Positions 7,020-15,168 of a stretch of 34,032 bases of DNA are shown here, piece after piece. Source of the DNA: an uncultured Acetobacteraceae bacterium (GTDB taxonomy: Bacteria > Pseudomonadota > Alphaproteobacteria > Acetobacterales > Acetobacteraceae); contig CAIYDT010000005.1 of assembly GCA_903924985.1 (NCBI GenBank), positions 1 to 34,032 of the forward strand, given 5' to 3'. The notes under the pieces are model-generated. The model did no database searches, was not told where the DNA came from, and worked only from the letters and a program-made list of their open reading frames with translations. Position numbers and translations under genes: made by a program. The first letter of the stretch is position 1. Each line of letters opens with the position of its first letter.

Positions 7020-8192
7020 TCAACGTTCCACGCACATTGCAACACCCATGCCACCGCCGATGCACAACGTGGCGAGGCCCTTGTGCGCGTCCCGCTTGCC
7101 CATCTCGTACAGCAGGGTCACCAGCACGCGGGCGCCCGAGGCGCCGATCGGGTGGCCGATGGCGATGGCACCGCCGTTGACGTTCACCTTCGACGTATCC
7201 CAACCAAGATCCTTGTTCACCGCCAGCGCCTGCGCCGCGAAGGCCTCGTTGGCCTCCATCAGATCGAGGTCGTCGTGCTTCCACCCGGCCCGCTCCAGTG
7301 CCTTGCGGGTGGCGGGAATCGGGCCGGTGCCCATCACGGCGGGATCGACGCCGGCGGTGGCGAAGGACGCGATGCGCGCCAGCGGGGTCAGGCCGCGGCG
7401 GGCGGCTTCGGCGCCGCTCATGAGCACCAAAGCCGCGGCACCGTCGTTGATGCCGGACGCATTGCCGGCGGTGACCGAACCGTCCTTGGTGAAGGCCGGG
7501 CGCAGGCGGGCCATGCCCTCCATGGTCGAGTCATGCCGGATGTATTCGTCGTCCTTCACCACCACGTCGCCCTTGCGAGTCTTCACGGTGACCGCGACGA
7601 TCTCATCGGCGAAGCGCCCGGCCTTTTGCGCGGCCGAGGCCTTCTGCTGCGACGCCAGAGCGAACGCGTCCTGCTGCTCGCGGGTGATCTGGAACTTGTT
7701 GGCCACGTTCTCAGCGGTGTTGCCCATGTGGTAACCGTGGAAGGCGTCCCACAACCCGTCCTTGAGCATGGTGTCGACGAACTCCAGCCCGCCCATCTTG
7801 GTGCCGTTGCGCAGATGCGCGGCGTGCTTGGACAGGCTCATGCTCTCCATGCCGCCGGCGGCGACGATGGCGCTTTCGCCGGTGCGTATCTGCTGCGCGG
7901 CCAATGCCACGGCACGCAATCCCGACCCGCAGACCTGGTTGATGCCGAAGGCGGTCTTGGCGTCCGGCAGCCCGGCGGCGCGCGCGGCCTGGCGGGCGGG
8001 ATTCTGGCCCTCGCCGGCCGAGAGCACGTGGCCCAGGATCACTTCGTCCACGTCCGCGGCGTCGATCCCGGCGCGGCTGAACGCGGCACTGAGGGCGACG
8101 GCCCCGAGTTGCTGCGCGGAAAGACTGGAAAGCGCGCCGCTGAAGCTGCCTACGGGGGTGCGGGCTGCCGAGACGATGACGATGTCGTCCAT
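7020..8192 (-). CDS. phaA: Acetyl-CoA C-acetyltransferase (beta-ketothiolase)
   Basis: A 390-residue thiolase that condenses two acetyl-CoA to acetoacetyl-CoA, the first step of PHB synthesis. The acylated cysteine is C88 (Q-V-C-G-S-G), the catalytic histidine H347 (G-H-P-I-G-A-S-G) and the second cysteine C377 (L-C-I-G-G-G-M-G). The ATG at 8192 gives the usual [13 protein letters not shown] start and has GGAG 8 nt upstream; an in-frame ATG at 8219 would add nine unlikely residues. It is the first gene of the phaAB operon. The 256-bp region upstream, shared with a divergent PEP-CTERM gene, has several palindromes. Confidence 0.95.
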   Translation of the reverse strand: MDDIVIVSAARTPVGSFSGALSSLSAQQLGAVALSAAFSRAGIDAADVDEVILGHVLSAGEGQNPARQAARAAGLPDAKTAFGINQVCGSGLRAVALAAQQIRTGESAIVAAGGMESMSLSKHAAHLRNGTKMGGLEFVDTMLKDGLWDAFHGYHMGNTAENVANKFQITREQQDAFALASQQKASAAQKAGRFADEIVAVTVKTRKGDVVVKDDEYIRHDSTMEGMARLRPAFTKDGSVTAGNASGINDGAAALVLMSGAEAARRGLTPLARIASFATAGVDPAVMGTGPIPATRKALERAGWKHDDLDLMEANEAFAAQALAVNKDLGWDTSKVNVNGGAIAIGHPIGASGARVLVTLLYEMGKRDAHKGLATLCIGGGMGVAMCVER

Positions 8193-8333
8193 GTCGGGTT
8201 CTCCGGTTGGCGGGTCCATCCCGCGTTCGGTCCGTATTTACGCTCAATTGTGCACCTGCGAAAGGTCTGGGGAACCTGGTTGGTTCGCATACGGCCGCAA
8301 CGCAATTTCAATCTATAGTTGTATACGATGTTG

Positions 8334-8407
8334 ACCCGGGTATGCGCCAACCGCAGGCGTATAGCCTTGATACCCGGGTATTTCGTGTGATAGCTACACT
8401 GTAGCTA
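8334..8407. promoter_or_regulatory. Palindromes in the divergent phaA / PEP-CTERM control region
   Basis: ACCCGGGTAT occurs twice, at 8334-8343 and 8372-8381, 38 bp apart; the second copy sits in the perfect 12-bp palindrome ATACCCGGGTAT (8370-8381). Just beyond is TAGCTAC-ACT-GTAGCTA (8391-8407). They lie 42-115 bp upstream of the PEP-CTERM start (8449) and 142-215 bp upstream of phaA (8192), so they could control either gene. No regulator gene is adjacent. Confidence 0.4.
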
Positions 8408-8448
8408 GTCGGCATTGACGACCTTATTTTGACAAATAGGCGAAGAAA

Positions 8449-9420
8449 ATGAGTGATTGCCTTAAAAATGTGACACGAATCGCCGCGTTGGGCGTTGCCC
8501 TCCTCGGTTCGGGTATCGCTTATGCACCTCATGCCAATGCCCAAGGGTTCTCCCTTGGCCAATTCGATATCTATGGCGTACTGGTCAACAACAATGTTCA
8601 GGGCGGCGATATCAACGCCGCTCCCGTCAATGCCAATATCGGCGTCGGCCTCGTGGGCGAAGGATATGTCAACCTCCATAATGAGGTTGTGAATGGCAGG
8701 GTCGACACGTCGGGCGCAGCTTCGAGTGTGCTCACGAACTATGCCATCACCGGAACGCAGCCCGTCAGCCTCGGCGGCGCGCCGACAGCAGCCTCGGTGA
8801 ACTCGAACGTCGCCACCGTCAGCGCCGCGATCACGACAGCGAACAACCTGTCCACGACCTACGGCGGGGCCACCGAACTGGCGCTGGCGACTCAGATATC
8901 GATCAGCACCGGGTCGCAGACCATCAATGCCTCGTCCGGTGGGTTGGACAGCACGGGCGTCGAGGTCTTCAAGTCATCGACCTTTGCGATCGGAAATGGA
9001 AACACTCTGACGATCAACGGCACCGCATCGCAGTATGTCGTTATCGATATTACCGGCACGCAGACCGACAAGCTGAACGGTGCGCTGACGCTGACGGGCG
9101 GTATCACCGCCGACCACGTGCTGATCAACTTTATCGGTGTTGGCGGCACTCTACAGGGTGCCGCCAACGGGGCGACGCTGCAAGGCACCTTCCTGGCCCC
9201 CAACATGACGGTAAGCCTGAACAGCCTCACGATCGCCGGCCGGATCTTCGGCGGCGCGGCGAACACCAATTTCCAGTTCGTATCCGGTGCCTTTATCAGT
9301 CAGCCGACGATCACGGCCTCAGCGCCAGAACCGGCGTCGATGGCGATGCTGGGCGTCGGCGTCCTCGGTCTGCTCGGCGTTGCGCGCGGAACGCGTTTCA
9401 AAGGAACCGCCGCGGCGTAA
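8449..9420 (+). CDS. PEP-CTERM surface protein, choice-of-anchor A type
   Basis: A 323-residue secreted protein. An N-terminal signal peptide ends near A-N-A-Q (about residue 32). The body has the repeated beta pattern of choice-of-anchor A proteins: Y-V-V-I-D-I-T-G, then D-H-V-L-I-N-F-I-G, then L-Q-G-T-F-L-A-P-N, then I-A-G-R-I-F-G-G. The C-terminus is a PEP-CTERM sorting signal: A-P-E-P-A-S, a hydrophobic helix, then basic residues. Such proteins are processed by an exosortase and displayed or released at the cell surface, often with exopolysaccharide. No exosortase gene is in the window. The stop is 11 bp from the end of the convergent isomerase pseudogene. Confidence 0.85.
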   Translation: MSDCLKNVTRIAALGVALLGSGIAYAPHANAQGFSLGQFDIYGVLVNNNVQGGDINAAPVNANIGVGLVGEGYVNLHNEVVNGRVDTSGAASSVLTNYAITGTQPVSLGGAPTAASVNSNVATVSAAITTANNLSTTYGGATELALATQISISTGSQTINASSGGLDSTGVEVFKSSTFAIGNGNTLTINGTASQYVVIDITGTQTDKLNGALTLTGGITADHVLINFIGVGGTLQGAANGATLQGTFLAPNMTVSLNSLTIAGRIFGGAANTNFQFVSGAFISQPTITASAPEPASMAMLGVGVLGLLGVARGTRFKGTAAA

Positions 9421-9431
9421 CAACCGAACTG

Positions 9432-10293
9432 CTACTGCTGGCCCTCAACTTCGGCTTTGACCTCTTTGCCCGAGATATCGAAGGCGTGCACGTTGACCTC
9501 GCTTAGCGACGCTTGAGCGATGGCGGTTATCCCTTCGCGCAGCAAGGTGTTGCGGATATCCTCCTTCACCGTCGCGAACGCTGGAGGGGTGCCGATACGA
9601 CGATCATCGACCCGGATGACAAACCAGCCGGTGGCCGTTTTGATCGCATGCGGCACCGTCTGGCCGGGTGCCAGGGCGAAGGCGATCGACCCGATTTCGG
9701 GGGTCAAAGTCTCCCGCCAGTTCGGCGATGATCGAGTCGGCCTCGGCTTCGGTCGCGACCAAAATGACCCGAACATGCGCCTCTACCGGTCCCGGTTTGC
9801 CGGCGTACTCCTTATTATATCTATCTAGCATCGTTTTTTCGGTGATGGCCCCCCCGGCGTCCCGCAGCAACAACTCATTGGTCAGGGCGCGATCGGCGGC
9901 CGCCTGGACCCGGCGCATCACCACCGGGTCCTTATCCAGGCCTTTGTGTTGCGCGCGGATCACCATCGCCTGCAATTGAATCAATTGCTTGAGGACCGCC
10001 GGATACACGGTGTCGAAAGGCAGCGACTGCACCGTGGCGGGAAGCGCCCGTATGGCATCCCCGACCTCCCCTAATGTAATCGTTTTCCCACCTACATCCG
10101 CGACCACGGTACTTGCTGCCTTCTCGGAAACGCCGGACATGTCATAGCGCGGTGTCACGGTATCGAATTGCGGTTTGGTCAGGTCGATCGTGGTGGCGGG
10201 CGATACCGTCTTGGGTGCGCCCTGCGCGACACAGATCGACGGCAGCATGAGGCACACCATCCCCGTCAGGCCATGCATGATCGGATACTTCAC
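9432..10293 (-). pseudogene. Parvulin-type peptidyl-prolyl isomerase, broken by an internal deletion
   Basis: This is a close paralog of the gene at 10330-11277. From its GTG (10293; AGGAG 10 nt upstream) it encodes a signal peptide and a SurA/PpiC-like N-terminal region, and stays in frame to I-I-A-E-L-A-G. There about 30 residues of the isomerase domain present in the paralogs (from G-A-D-F to the residues before P-E-I-G) are missing. The junction lies at about 9703-9712. Downstream sequence continues in another frame (T-P-E-I-G-S-I-A-F to the end at 9432). The product would lack much of the catalytic domain. Similarity on both sides of the break suggests a recent loss. Confidence 0.82.
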
Positions 10294-10329
10294 GCCGAGA
10301 TAGCTCCTTGGTTCGACCGGTCCCGCGGG

Positions 10330-11277
10330 TTAGGGCTGCGTCCCCACCTCCGCCTGCACTTCCTTACCCGAGATATCGAAGTTGCGCACGGTCACGTCGC
10401 TCAAGGCCGCCTGCGTGATGGTCGGAAACGCCTCCCGCAGCAGGATCGTCCGGATATCCTCCCGGACCGCGGCGAAGGCCGGCCGTTCCCCTTGGCGGCG
10501 CTCCCCGGCCCGGATAACAAACCAGCCGACGCTGGTTCGGACCGGACGTGCCGCCATTTGACCGGGTGGCAACGTGAAGGCAACCGACCCGATTTCGGGG
10601 TTCAAGATGTCCTGCCGCTGGAAGCCGAGGTTGCCGCCGGCTTGCGCCGAGCTGTCGCGACTGGATCTGCGCGCAATGGTCGCGAAGTCGGCGCCACCCG
10701 CCAGTTCGGCGATGATGGCGTTCGCCTCCGCTTCCGTTGCGACCATGACGATCGACACGTCCACCTCGTCCGGCCCCGGTTTGTCGCCGAAGTCACGGTC
10801 GTAGCGATCGAGCAGCATTTTCTCGGAGATGGTGGCGCCGGCCTCCCGCACCAGCACCGCGTTGGCCAGGACGTTGTCGTACGCCATTTTTGCTCGGCGC
10901 AGCACCGCCGGGTCCTTGTCCAACCCCCGGCGTTGCGCGCGGACGACCAGCGCCTGCATTTGGGTCAGTTGCCGCAGCACGCCTGGGTAGATGGTGTCGA
11001 ACGGCAGCGACCGCACCGCGGGGGGAAGATCCCGTATCGCGTCCCCGACTTCTCCCAGCGTGATCGCCCGCCCGCCGACCTCCGCGACCACGGTACTGGC
11101 GGCTTTGGCGGCCGCGCCGGCTACGTCGTAGTGCGGGGTCTCGGTGTCGAATTGCGGCTTGGTCAGGTCGATCGCCGTGGCGGGAGACACGGTTTTCGGC
11201 GCCCCCTGTGCCCAGGATATGGCGGGCAGCAGCAGGCAGGCCAGCCCCATCAGACCGGATGCGATCGAGCACTTCAC
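10330..11277 (-). CDS. Parvulin-type (PpiC/SurA-like) peptidyl-prolyl isomerase, secreted
   Basis: A 315-residue exported foldase. The signal peptide covers about residues 1-23 (cleavage near S-W-A-Q). A helical N-terminal region contains V-V-A-E-V-G-G-R-A-I-T-L-G-E-V. The rotamase domain spans about 175-275 and includes G-G-A-D-F-A-T-I-A, G-G-N-L-G-F and W-F-V-I-R. It starts at GTG 11277, supported by AGGAGGT 8 nt upstream; the paralog at 10293 starts the same way. It is the middle gene of a leftward set (MORN protein, this gene, pseudogene) with gaps of 35-45 bp. Isomerases of this kind occur in PEP-CTERM/exopolysaccharide loci (EpsD); a role in folding the neighbouring surface proteins is an inference. 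Confidence 0.88.
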   Translation of the reverse strand: MKCSIASGLMGLACLLLPAISWAQGAPKTVSPATAIDLTKPQFDTETPHYDVAGAAAKAASTVVAEVGGRAITLGEVGDAIRDLPPAVRSLPFDTIYPGVLRQLTQMQALVVRAQRRGLDKDPAVLRRAKMAYDNVLANAVLVREAGATISEKMLLDRYDRDFGDKPGPDEVDVSIVMVATEAEANAIIAELAGGADFATIARRSSRDSSAQAGGNLGFQRQDILNPEIGSVAFTLPPGQMAARPVRTSVGWFVIRAGERRQGERPAFAAVREDIRTILLREAFPTITQAALSDVTVRNFDISGKEVQAEVGTQP

Positions 11278-11320
11278 GTCGGGATACCTCCTGTTTCGCG
11301 GCGGGCACGCGGCCGCCGGG

Positions 11321-12199
11321 TTATTTCTTGACGGTGCCGACGAAGGTTCCATTGGCCCAGATACCGGATCTGTCGGGCTTGCCGTTGGGCAAATAGATCG
11401 TGCCGATGCCGTTGTATTTGCTGTCGCTGAATTCGCCGGTGTACTTCGCGCGGTTGGCGAATGTGTAGGTGCCCTGGCCACTGAACTGGTCGTTCAGGAA
11501 CCCGCCCGTGTATGTCTCCCCATTCGGATACGTGACGGTGCCTTGGCCCGTTCGCTTGCCGTCGCGCCAATCGCCGACATATTGCTCGCCGCTCGGGTAG
11601 GTTGCGGTGCCTTGGCCATGCCGCTTACCGTCGTTCCATTCCCCCACATATTTTTCGCCCTTGGGGGAGGTATACGTGCCTTGCCCGTTCGGCAGGCCGT
11701 CGCGCCATTCGCCGGCGTACGTTTCTCCGTTCGGGTAAGTGTATGTGCCCTGGCCGTTGTACAGGCCGTTGGCAAATGCGCCGGTGTATTTTCTGCCATC
11801 CGGATAGGTATAGGTGCCCTGGCCGTTCCGCTTGTCGTCTTGGAATTCCCCGACGTACTGGGCGCCGTCCGGATAGGTGTAGGTGCCTTGTCCGTTGCGG
11901 CTGCCGTCGCGGAACGCGCCCTTGTATTTTTCGCCGTTGGGATACGCGAAGGTGCCTTGGCCATTGAAGGTGCCGTCGCGGAACCCACCGACGTATTTGC
12001 CCCCGTCCGGCGACGTCAGCGTGCCTTGCCCGTTGTATTTGCCGTCGCGGAAGTCGCCCACGTATTTTTCGCCGTTTGGATACGTATAAGTACCGGGACC
12101 GTTCGGCGGGACATCGGCCCCGGTCAGCACGATCAGGACGCCGATGCCGGCCAGAACCGCCAACGGCCGCCTTGCCCGTTGCCCCAATCGCTGCTTCAT
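11321..12199 (-). CDS. MORN-repeat protein with N-terminal membrane segment
   Basis: A 292-residue protein. A basic N-terminus and one hydrophobic segment (about 13-28) act as signal or anchor. Then come ten regular 23-residue MORN repeats of the form G-Q-G-T-Y-T-Y-P-N-G-E-K-Y-x-G-x-F/W-x-D-G and one degenerate repeat at the end. MORN repeats form an extended beta ribbon that binds lipids or proteins; here it should face the periplasm or the outside. The ATG at 12199 has AGGAG upstream and puts the membrane segment at the N-terminus; the frame opens earlier, at 12292, with no good start. It heads an operon with two isomerase genes and is divergent from a PEP-CTERM gene. Confidence 0.9.
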   Translation of the reverse strand: MKQRLGQRARRPLAVLAGIGVLIVLTGADVPPNGPGTYTYPNGEKYVGDFRDGKYNGQGTLTSPDGGKYVGGFRDGTFNGQGTFAYPNGEKYKGAFRDGSRNGQGTYTYPDGAQYVGEFQDDKRNGQGTYTYPDGRKYTGAFANGLYNGQGTYTYPNGETYAGEWRDGLPNGQGTYTSPKGEKYVGEWNDGKRHGQGTATYPSGEQYVGDWRDGKRTGQGTVTYPNGETYTGGFLNDQFSGQGTYTFANRAKYTGEFSDSKYNGIGTIYLPNGKPDRSGIWANGTFVGTVKK

Positions 12200-12312
12200 C
12201 GCCGATACCGCTCCTGATGGTCGATGTTCGGTGGGCACCCTAGCAGGTGCCATCCCCTCGCGCGAATTGGGTATTTTTTTAGAATTTAACAATTTTTAGG
12301 TTGAATTGCCGT

Positions 12313-12342
12313 TTGGCACCCTGTAAAGAGTGGTGGTACAAT
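12313..12342 (+). promoter_or_regulatory. Sigma70-like promoter of the PEP-CTERM gene at 12366
   Basis: TTGGCA (12313-12318) and TACAAT (12337-12342) are separated by 18 bp and lie just upstream of the ATG at 12366. A purine-rich ribosome binding site (GGGGGGTGG) follows. The TGGCAC was checked against the sigma54 pattern and does not fit, because the -12 element is absent. Confidence 0.5.
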
Positions 12343-12365
12343 GATGCTATTGGGGGGTGGTTCGA

Positions 12366-13172
12366 ATGTCTTCATTATTTGGACAGGCTGCGCGCCGTAT
12401 TGGCCTTGGTCAGGCGGTCTTCGTGGCTTTGATGGTTGCCCTCGCACCTGCCGCGATGGCGCAAACCAACCTGATCACGAACGGCAGTTTCGCGATCACG
12501 GGCGGTTCGCAGTCCTTCCAGTTCGGAACTTACAATGGTTATACCCCGAGCGGCAGTGCGGCGGGCGAGTCGCTTGCGGGCTGGGCTTCCACCTCGTACG
12601 GCTTTGTCTTTACGCCGACGGACACCGTCGCGACGGGCACGTATGGCAACCTGAGCCTGTACAGCAAGACCACGACGCCGAGTAATAGCTTCACCAACGC
12701 CAGCCCGACCGGGGGCAACTTCATCGCCGAGGATTCGGGCTTCAATACGACGGCAATAACACAGACGGTCAGCGGTCTGACGTCCGGTAAAACCTACACG
12801 CTGTCGTTCTATTGGGCCGGCGCGCAACAGACCGGCTTCACGGGTGCGACGACTGAGCAGTGGCAGGTCAGCCTGGGCGCCAGCACGTTGAGCACGCAGG
12901 TTATCAGCGTCGCGAGCACGGGGTTCTCGGGCTGGATGTACCAGACCATGAGTTTTGTGGCGACGAGCACCAGTGAGCAGCTGTCGTTCCTGGCCATCGG
13001 CTCGCCGCAGGGCGTTCCGCCGTTCGCCTTGCTTTCCAACGTGTCGTTGGTGGCGGCAGCAGCAGCCCCGGAGCCGGCCAGCGCGACCCTGATGTTCGTG
13101 GGTATCGCGGCTTTGGTCGGGTATTCCTGGCGGCGGCGCGCCACGGCTCGCGGTCGCGGTCAAGCGGCCTAA
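12366..13172 (+). CDS. PEP-CTERM surface protein with jelly-roll-like body
   Basis: A 268-residue secreted protein. The signal peptide ends near A-M-A-Q (about residue 35). The body begins N-L-I-T-N-G-S-F and is rich in Gly, Ser and Thr with alternating beta strands, including T-Y-T-L-S-F-Y-W-A-G and L-S-F-L-A-I-G. This resembles DUF642 or carbohydrate-binding jelly-roll proteins, but the assignment is uncertain. The C-terminus is a PEP-CTERM signal: A-P-E-P-A-S, a hydrophobic helix, then W-R-R-R. The ATG at 12366 is preceded by GGGGGGTGG. It shares its control region with the divergent MORN gene. Confidence 0.85.
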   Translation: MSSLFGQAARRIGLGQAVFVALMVALAPAAMAQTNLITNGSFAITGGSQSFQFGTYNGYTPSGSAAGESLAGWASTSYGFVFTPTDTVATGTYGNLSLYSKTTTPSNSFTNASPTGGNFIAEDSGFNTTAITQTVSGLTSGKTYTLSFYWAGAQQTGFTGATTEQWQVSLGASTLSTQVISVASTGFSGWMYQTMSFVATSTSEQLSFLAIGSPQGVPPFALLSNVSLVAAAAAPEPASATLMFVGIAALVGYSWRRRATARGRGQAA

Positions 13173-13185
13173 CTGCCGGGCGGGG

Positions 13186-13201
13186 CCCTCTGACCAGAGG
13201 G
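13186..13201. terminator. Hairpin between convergent genes, weak terminator candidate
   Basis: CCCTCT-GACC-AGAGGG makes a 6-bp stem with a tetraloop in the 39-bp gap between the convergent PEP-CTERM and isomerase genes. There is no T-run on either strand, so a terminator role is only suggested by position. Confidence 0.35.
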
Positions 13202-13211
13202 GCGCTAGCTG

Positions 13212-14153
13212 CTAGCGTGCGATTTCGCTCTGGTGTTCCTTGCCCATAAGGGAGTGTTGGAACACCGCGATGCCATCCATCGCGGTCTGGACCACGTTGC
13301 CCACGCGTTCTCTCCGCAACGCATTTGCAAGCTGTTCCCGCATCGCCGGAAAACTCGGCGTCGTCCCGGTCCGGCGTTCTTCCACCTTCGCGACACACCA
13401 AGCGCTGCCGGTACGCACCGGGAAGGGTGTGATCTGACCGGGCTGTAACAGGAACGCGGCCGTGCCGGTTTCGGCGTTCAGGTCGTCCCGCGTCTGAAAC
13501 CCGAGGTCTCCGCCACGCACCGCCGAGGGATCCCGGCTCGATCGCTGTGCCACCAACGCAAAATCCGCCCCACCTTTCAACTCGGCAATGACGGCGGCGG
13601 CTTCAGCCTCGGTTTGCACCAGGATAATGCGCAGGTGAACTTCCTCTGGGCCGGGTTTGCCAGCGATGTCTCGGGCATACCGGTCCAGCAGCATTTGTTC
13701 GGTTACGGCGGCGGTGGTTTGACGTTGCACGAACTCATTCGCGAGAACGTAGTCGGCCGCCGTCTTCATGTGTCGCCGGACTTCGGCATTGTCGTCCAGG
13801 TGTTGCCTGCGCGCACTGCGAACCAGGGCTTCCTGCCGGATCAGTTTATCGAGGACCCGCGGAAACAGGGTCTGGAAGATCTCGCCCCCAAAGCCCGGAT
13901 GCAATTCTCGGATCGCGTCACCAACCTGCCCGAGCGTGATCGGGGTTCCATCGACCTCGGCGACAATCGTGGAAGCGCCTTTTCCCATCGCGTCATCAAG
14001 GTTGTAGGCCGGGGTCGTGGTATCGAATTGCGGGCGAGTCAGATCGAGCTTCGAAGCCGGCGACCTGGTCTGCGGGTCCTGTGCCGACGCCGGGACCGAG
14101 ACCGCGGCGACGGACGCCAGCGCGATCAGCCCCCCAAGGGACCGATGGATCAA
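13212..14153 (-). CDS. Parvulin-type peptidyl-prolyl isomerase, third paralog
   Basis: A 313-residue secreted protein. The signal peptide ends near A-S-A-Q (about 25). Its helical N-terminal region (I-V-A-E-V-D-G-T-P-I-T-L-G-Q-V) and rotamase domain (about 165-270; G-G-A-D-F, S-S-R-D-P-S-A, G-G-D-L-G-F) align with the genes at 10330 and 9432. The start appears to be a TTG at 14153, overlapping the upstream PEP-CTERM stop as TTGA. This rare codon is supported by the signal peptide that follows directly, by the paralog alignment and by the coupling. Being coupled to a PEP-CTERM gene, it is the best evidence in the window that these isomerases act on PEP-CTERM clients. Confidence 0.85.
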   Translation of the reverse strand: MIHRSLGGLIALASVAAVSVPASAQDPQTRSPASKLDLTRPQFDTTTPAYNLDDAMGKGASTIVAEVDGTPITLGQVGDAIRELHPGFGGEIFQTLFPRVLDKLIRQEALVRSARRQHLDDNAEVRRHMKTAADYVLANEFVQRQTTAAVTEQMLLDRYARDIAGKPGPEEVHLRIILVQTEAEAAAVIAELKGGADFALVAQRSSRDPSAVRGGDLGFQTRDDLNAETGTAAFLLQPGQITPFPVRTGSAWCVAKVEERRTGTTPSFPAMREQLANALRRERVGNVVQTAMDGIAVFQHSLMGKEHQSEIAR

Positions 14154-14977
14154 GGGCAGCGCACCCTGCGGCGCACACCGGCCAGGGCGACCAGCCCAAT
14201 ACCGAACATCGCGATGCCAGCCGGCTCGGGGGCGCTGCTGTTGGTACTCGCACTCACCGATCCGTCCGGGGCGGTGCCATAGGAAAAGCTCACGTTGCTG
14301 ACGGTCGCTGTCGTCGTGCCGGTTGGTAGGGCGAATTGGAAGGTCACGGATCCCTGCGTCAGAAGCGCGGATTGCAGGTTATTGGCGCTGGCCGCATCGG
14401 TGAAGCTGTTGCTGACCAGTGAGAAATCCAGCCCTTGCAAGTGGCCGTTGTTGTTGTTCAGATTTTGGGCGCCGGTGGGAAACAGCGCCGCGCTTCCGAA
14501 GCTCGGAACCAGGGAACTGTATCCTACCGCGGCGATCCCGTACTGGGCCGATGTCGTGAGGTTGGTTGAGGAGAACCCCGAGGCGGAATACGCGTATCCC
14601 CATTCGCCGCCGACGTTGACGTTGCTCCCCGAGCACACGGTCACATAGCTGGCCGCGCAGTTGGATGGGTTGGTGATCGCCTGCGCGATAGCCGTGTTGG
14701 GGGTCAAGGTCGGGGCCGCGTTGACCGAGAAAAACAGCCCGCTCAGCAGGTCGTTGTTCTGATATCCCGCGAAGGTCGATGTATTGGTGAGTGTGACATT
14801 GAGGAAGTATGACCCGCTGACATTCGACACGCTGAAGATGGCGGAGGCCGTATCGGCGTTACCGGTCACCGGGTTGCTGAACACGCTGGTGAACGTTTGA
14901 GCGCTGGCGGTTTGTGCCGCGGCGGCAAAGCCGCTGAGCAGTGCGAGACTGGCGAAGGCGCTTCGTAAATACCCCAC
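14150..14977 (-). CDS. PEP-CTERM surface protein
   Basis: A 275-residue secreted protein. The signal peptide ends near A-S-A-Q (about 27). The Ser/Thr/Asn-rich beta body has two cysteines (in N-C-A-A-S and V-C-S-G-S) that may form a disulfide. The C-terminus is A-P-E-P-A-G, a hydrophobic helix and then R-R-R-V-R, a PEP-CTERM sorting signal. The start is GTG at 14977, with AGGGAG 6 nt upstream. It is the first gene of a two-gene unit with the isomerase at 13212. A palindrome at 15021-15041 lies in its upstream region. The body family is not recognised. Confidence 0.85.
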   Translation of the reverse strand: MGYLRSAFASLALLSGFAAAAQTASAQTFTSVFSNPVTGNADTASAIFSVSNVSGSYFLNVTLTNTSTFAGYQNNDLLSGLFFSVNAAPTLTPNTAIAQAITNPSNCAASYVTVCSGSNVNVGGEWGYAYSASGFSSTNLTTSAQYGIAAVGYSSLVPSFGSAALFPTGAQNLNNNNGHLQGLDFSLVSNSFTDAASANNLQSALLTQGSVTFQFALPTGTTTATVSNVSFSYGTAPDGSVSASTNSSAPEPAGIAMFGIGLVALAGVRRRVRCP

Positions 14978-15020
14978 AGGTTGCTCCCTGGCACGTCCTG
15001 GTTTGTCAGTTTGTGTATAA

Positions 15021-15041
15021 AATATGACAAAATATCATATT
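15021..15041. promoter_or_regulatory. AT-rich inverted repeat upstream of a PEP-CTERM gene
   Basis: AATATGA (15021-15027) and TCATATT (15035-15041) are perfect inverse copies with a 7-bp spacer. They lie in an unusually AT-rich block (about 15001-15060), 44-64 bp upstream of the GTG at 14977. This is a candidate operator or an UP-like promoter region. Confidence 0.4.
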
Positions 15042-15143
15042 TACGTCAAGTGATTTTTCTAATCGCGACTCGCATACCAGAAAATTTCCTATGACCCGCT
15101 GTTGTCGAGTATATTTCAGATAGTGCGTTGCGTGCAAGAATTA

Positions 15144-15166
15144 CAAAAAAACAGCTTTTGGCTGTG
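15144..15166 (-). terminator. Rho-independent terminator of phaC
   Basis: On the minus strand ACAGC-CAAAA-GCTGT is followed directly by a run of seven T (plus-strand A-run at 15145-15151). It begins within a few bases of the phaC stop codon (15169-15171). Confidence 0.8.
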
Positions 15167-15168
15167 CA

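Noticed and set aside
6285..8318. A plus-strand open frame of 677 codons opposite phaB and phaA
   Set aside because: It is antisense to two clear enzymes, is His/Gly/Arg-rich without domain motifs, and is a GC-bias shadow.
11330..12130. Regular 69-bp periodicity that could be mistaken for a repeat array or CRISPR
   Set aside because: The period equals 23 codons and translates into MORN repeats; units diverge at silent positions and have no spacers.
12313..12330. TTGGCAC as a sigma54 -24 element
   Set aside because: The matching -12 GC/TTGCA element is absent at the required spacing; a sigma70-type TACAAT fits better.
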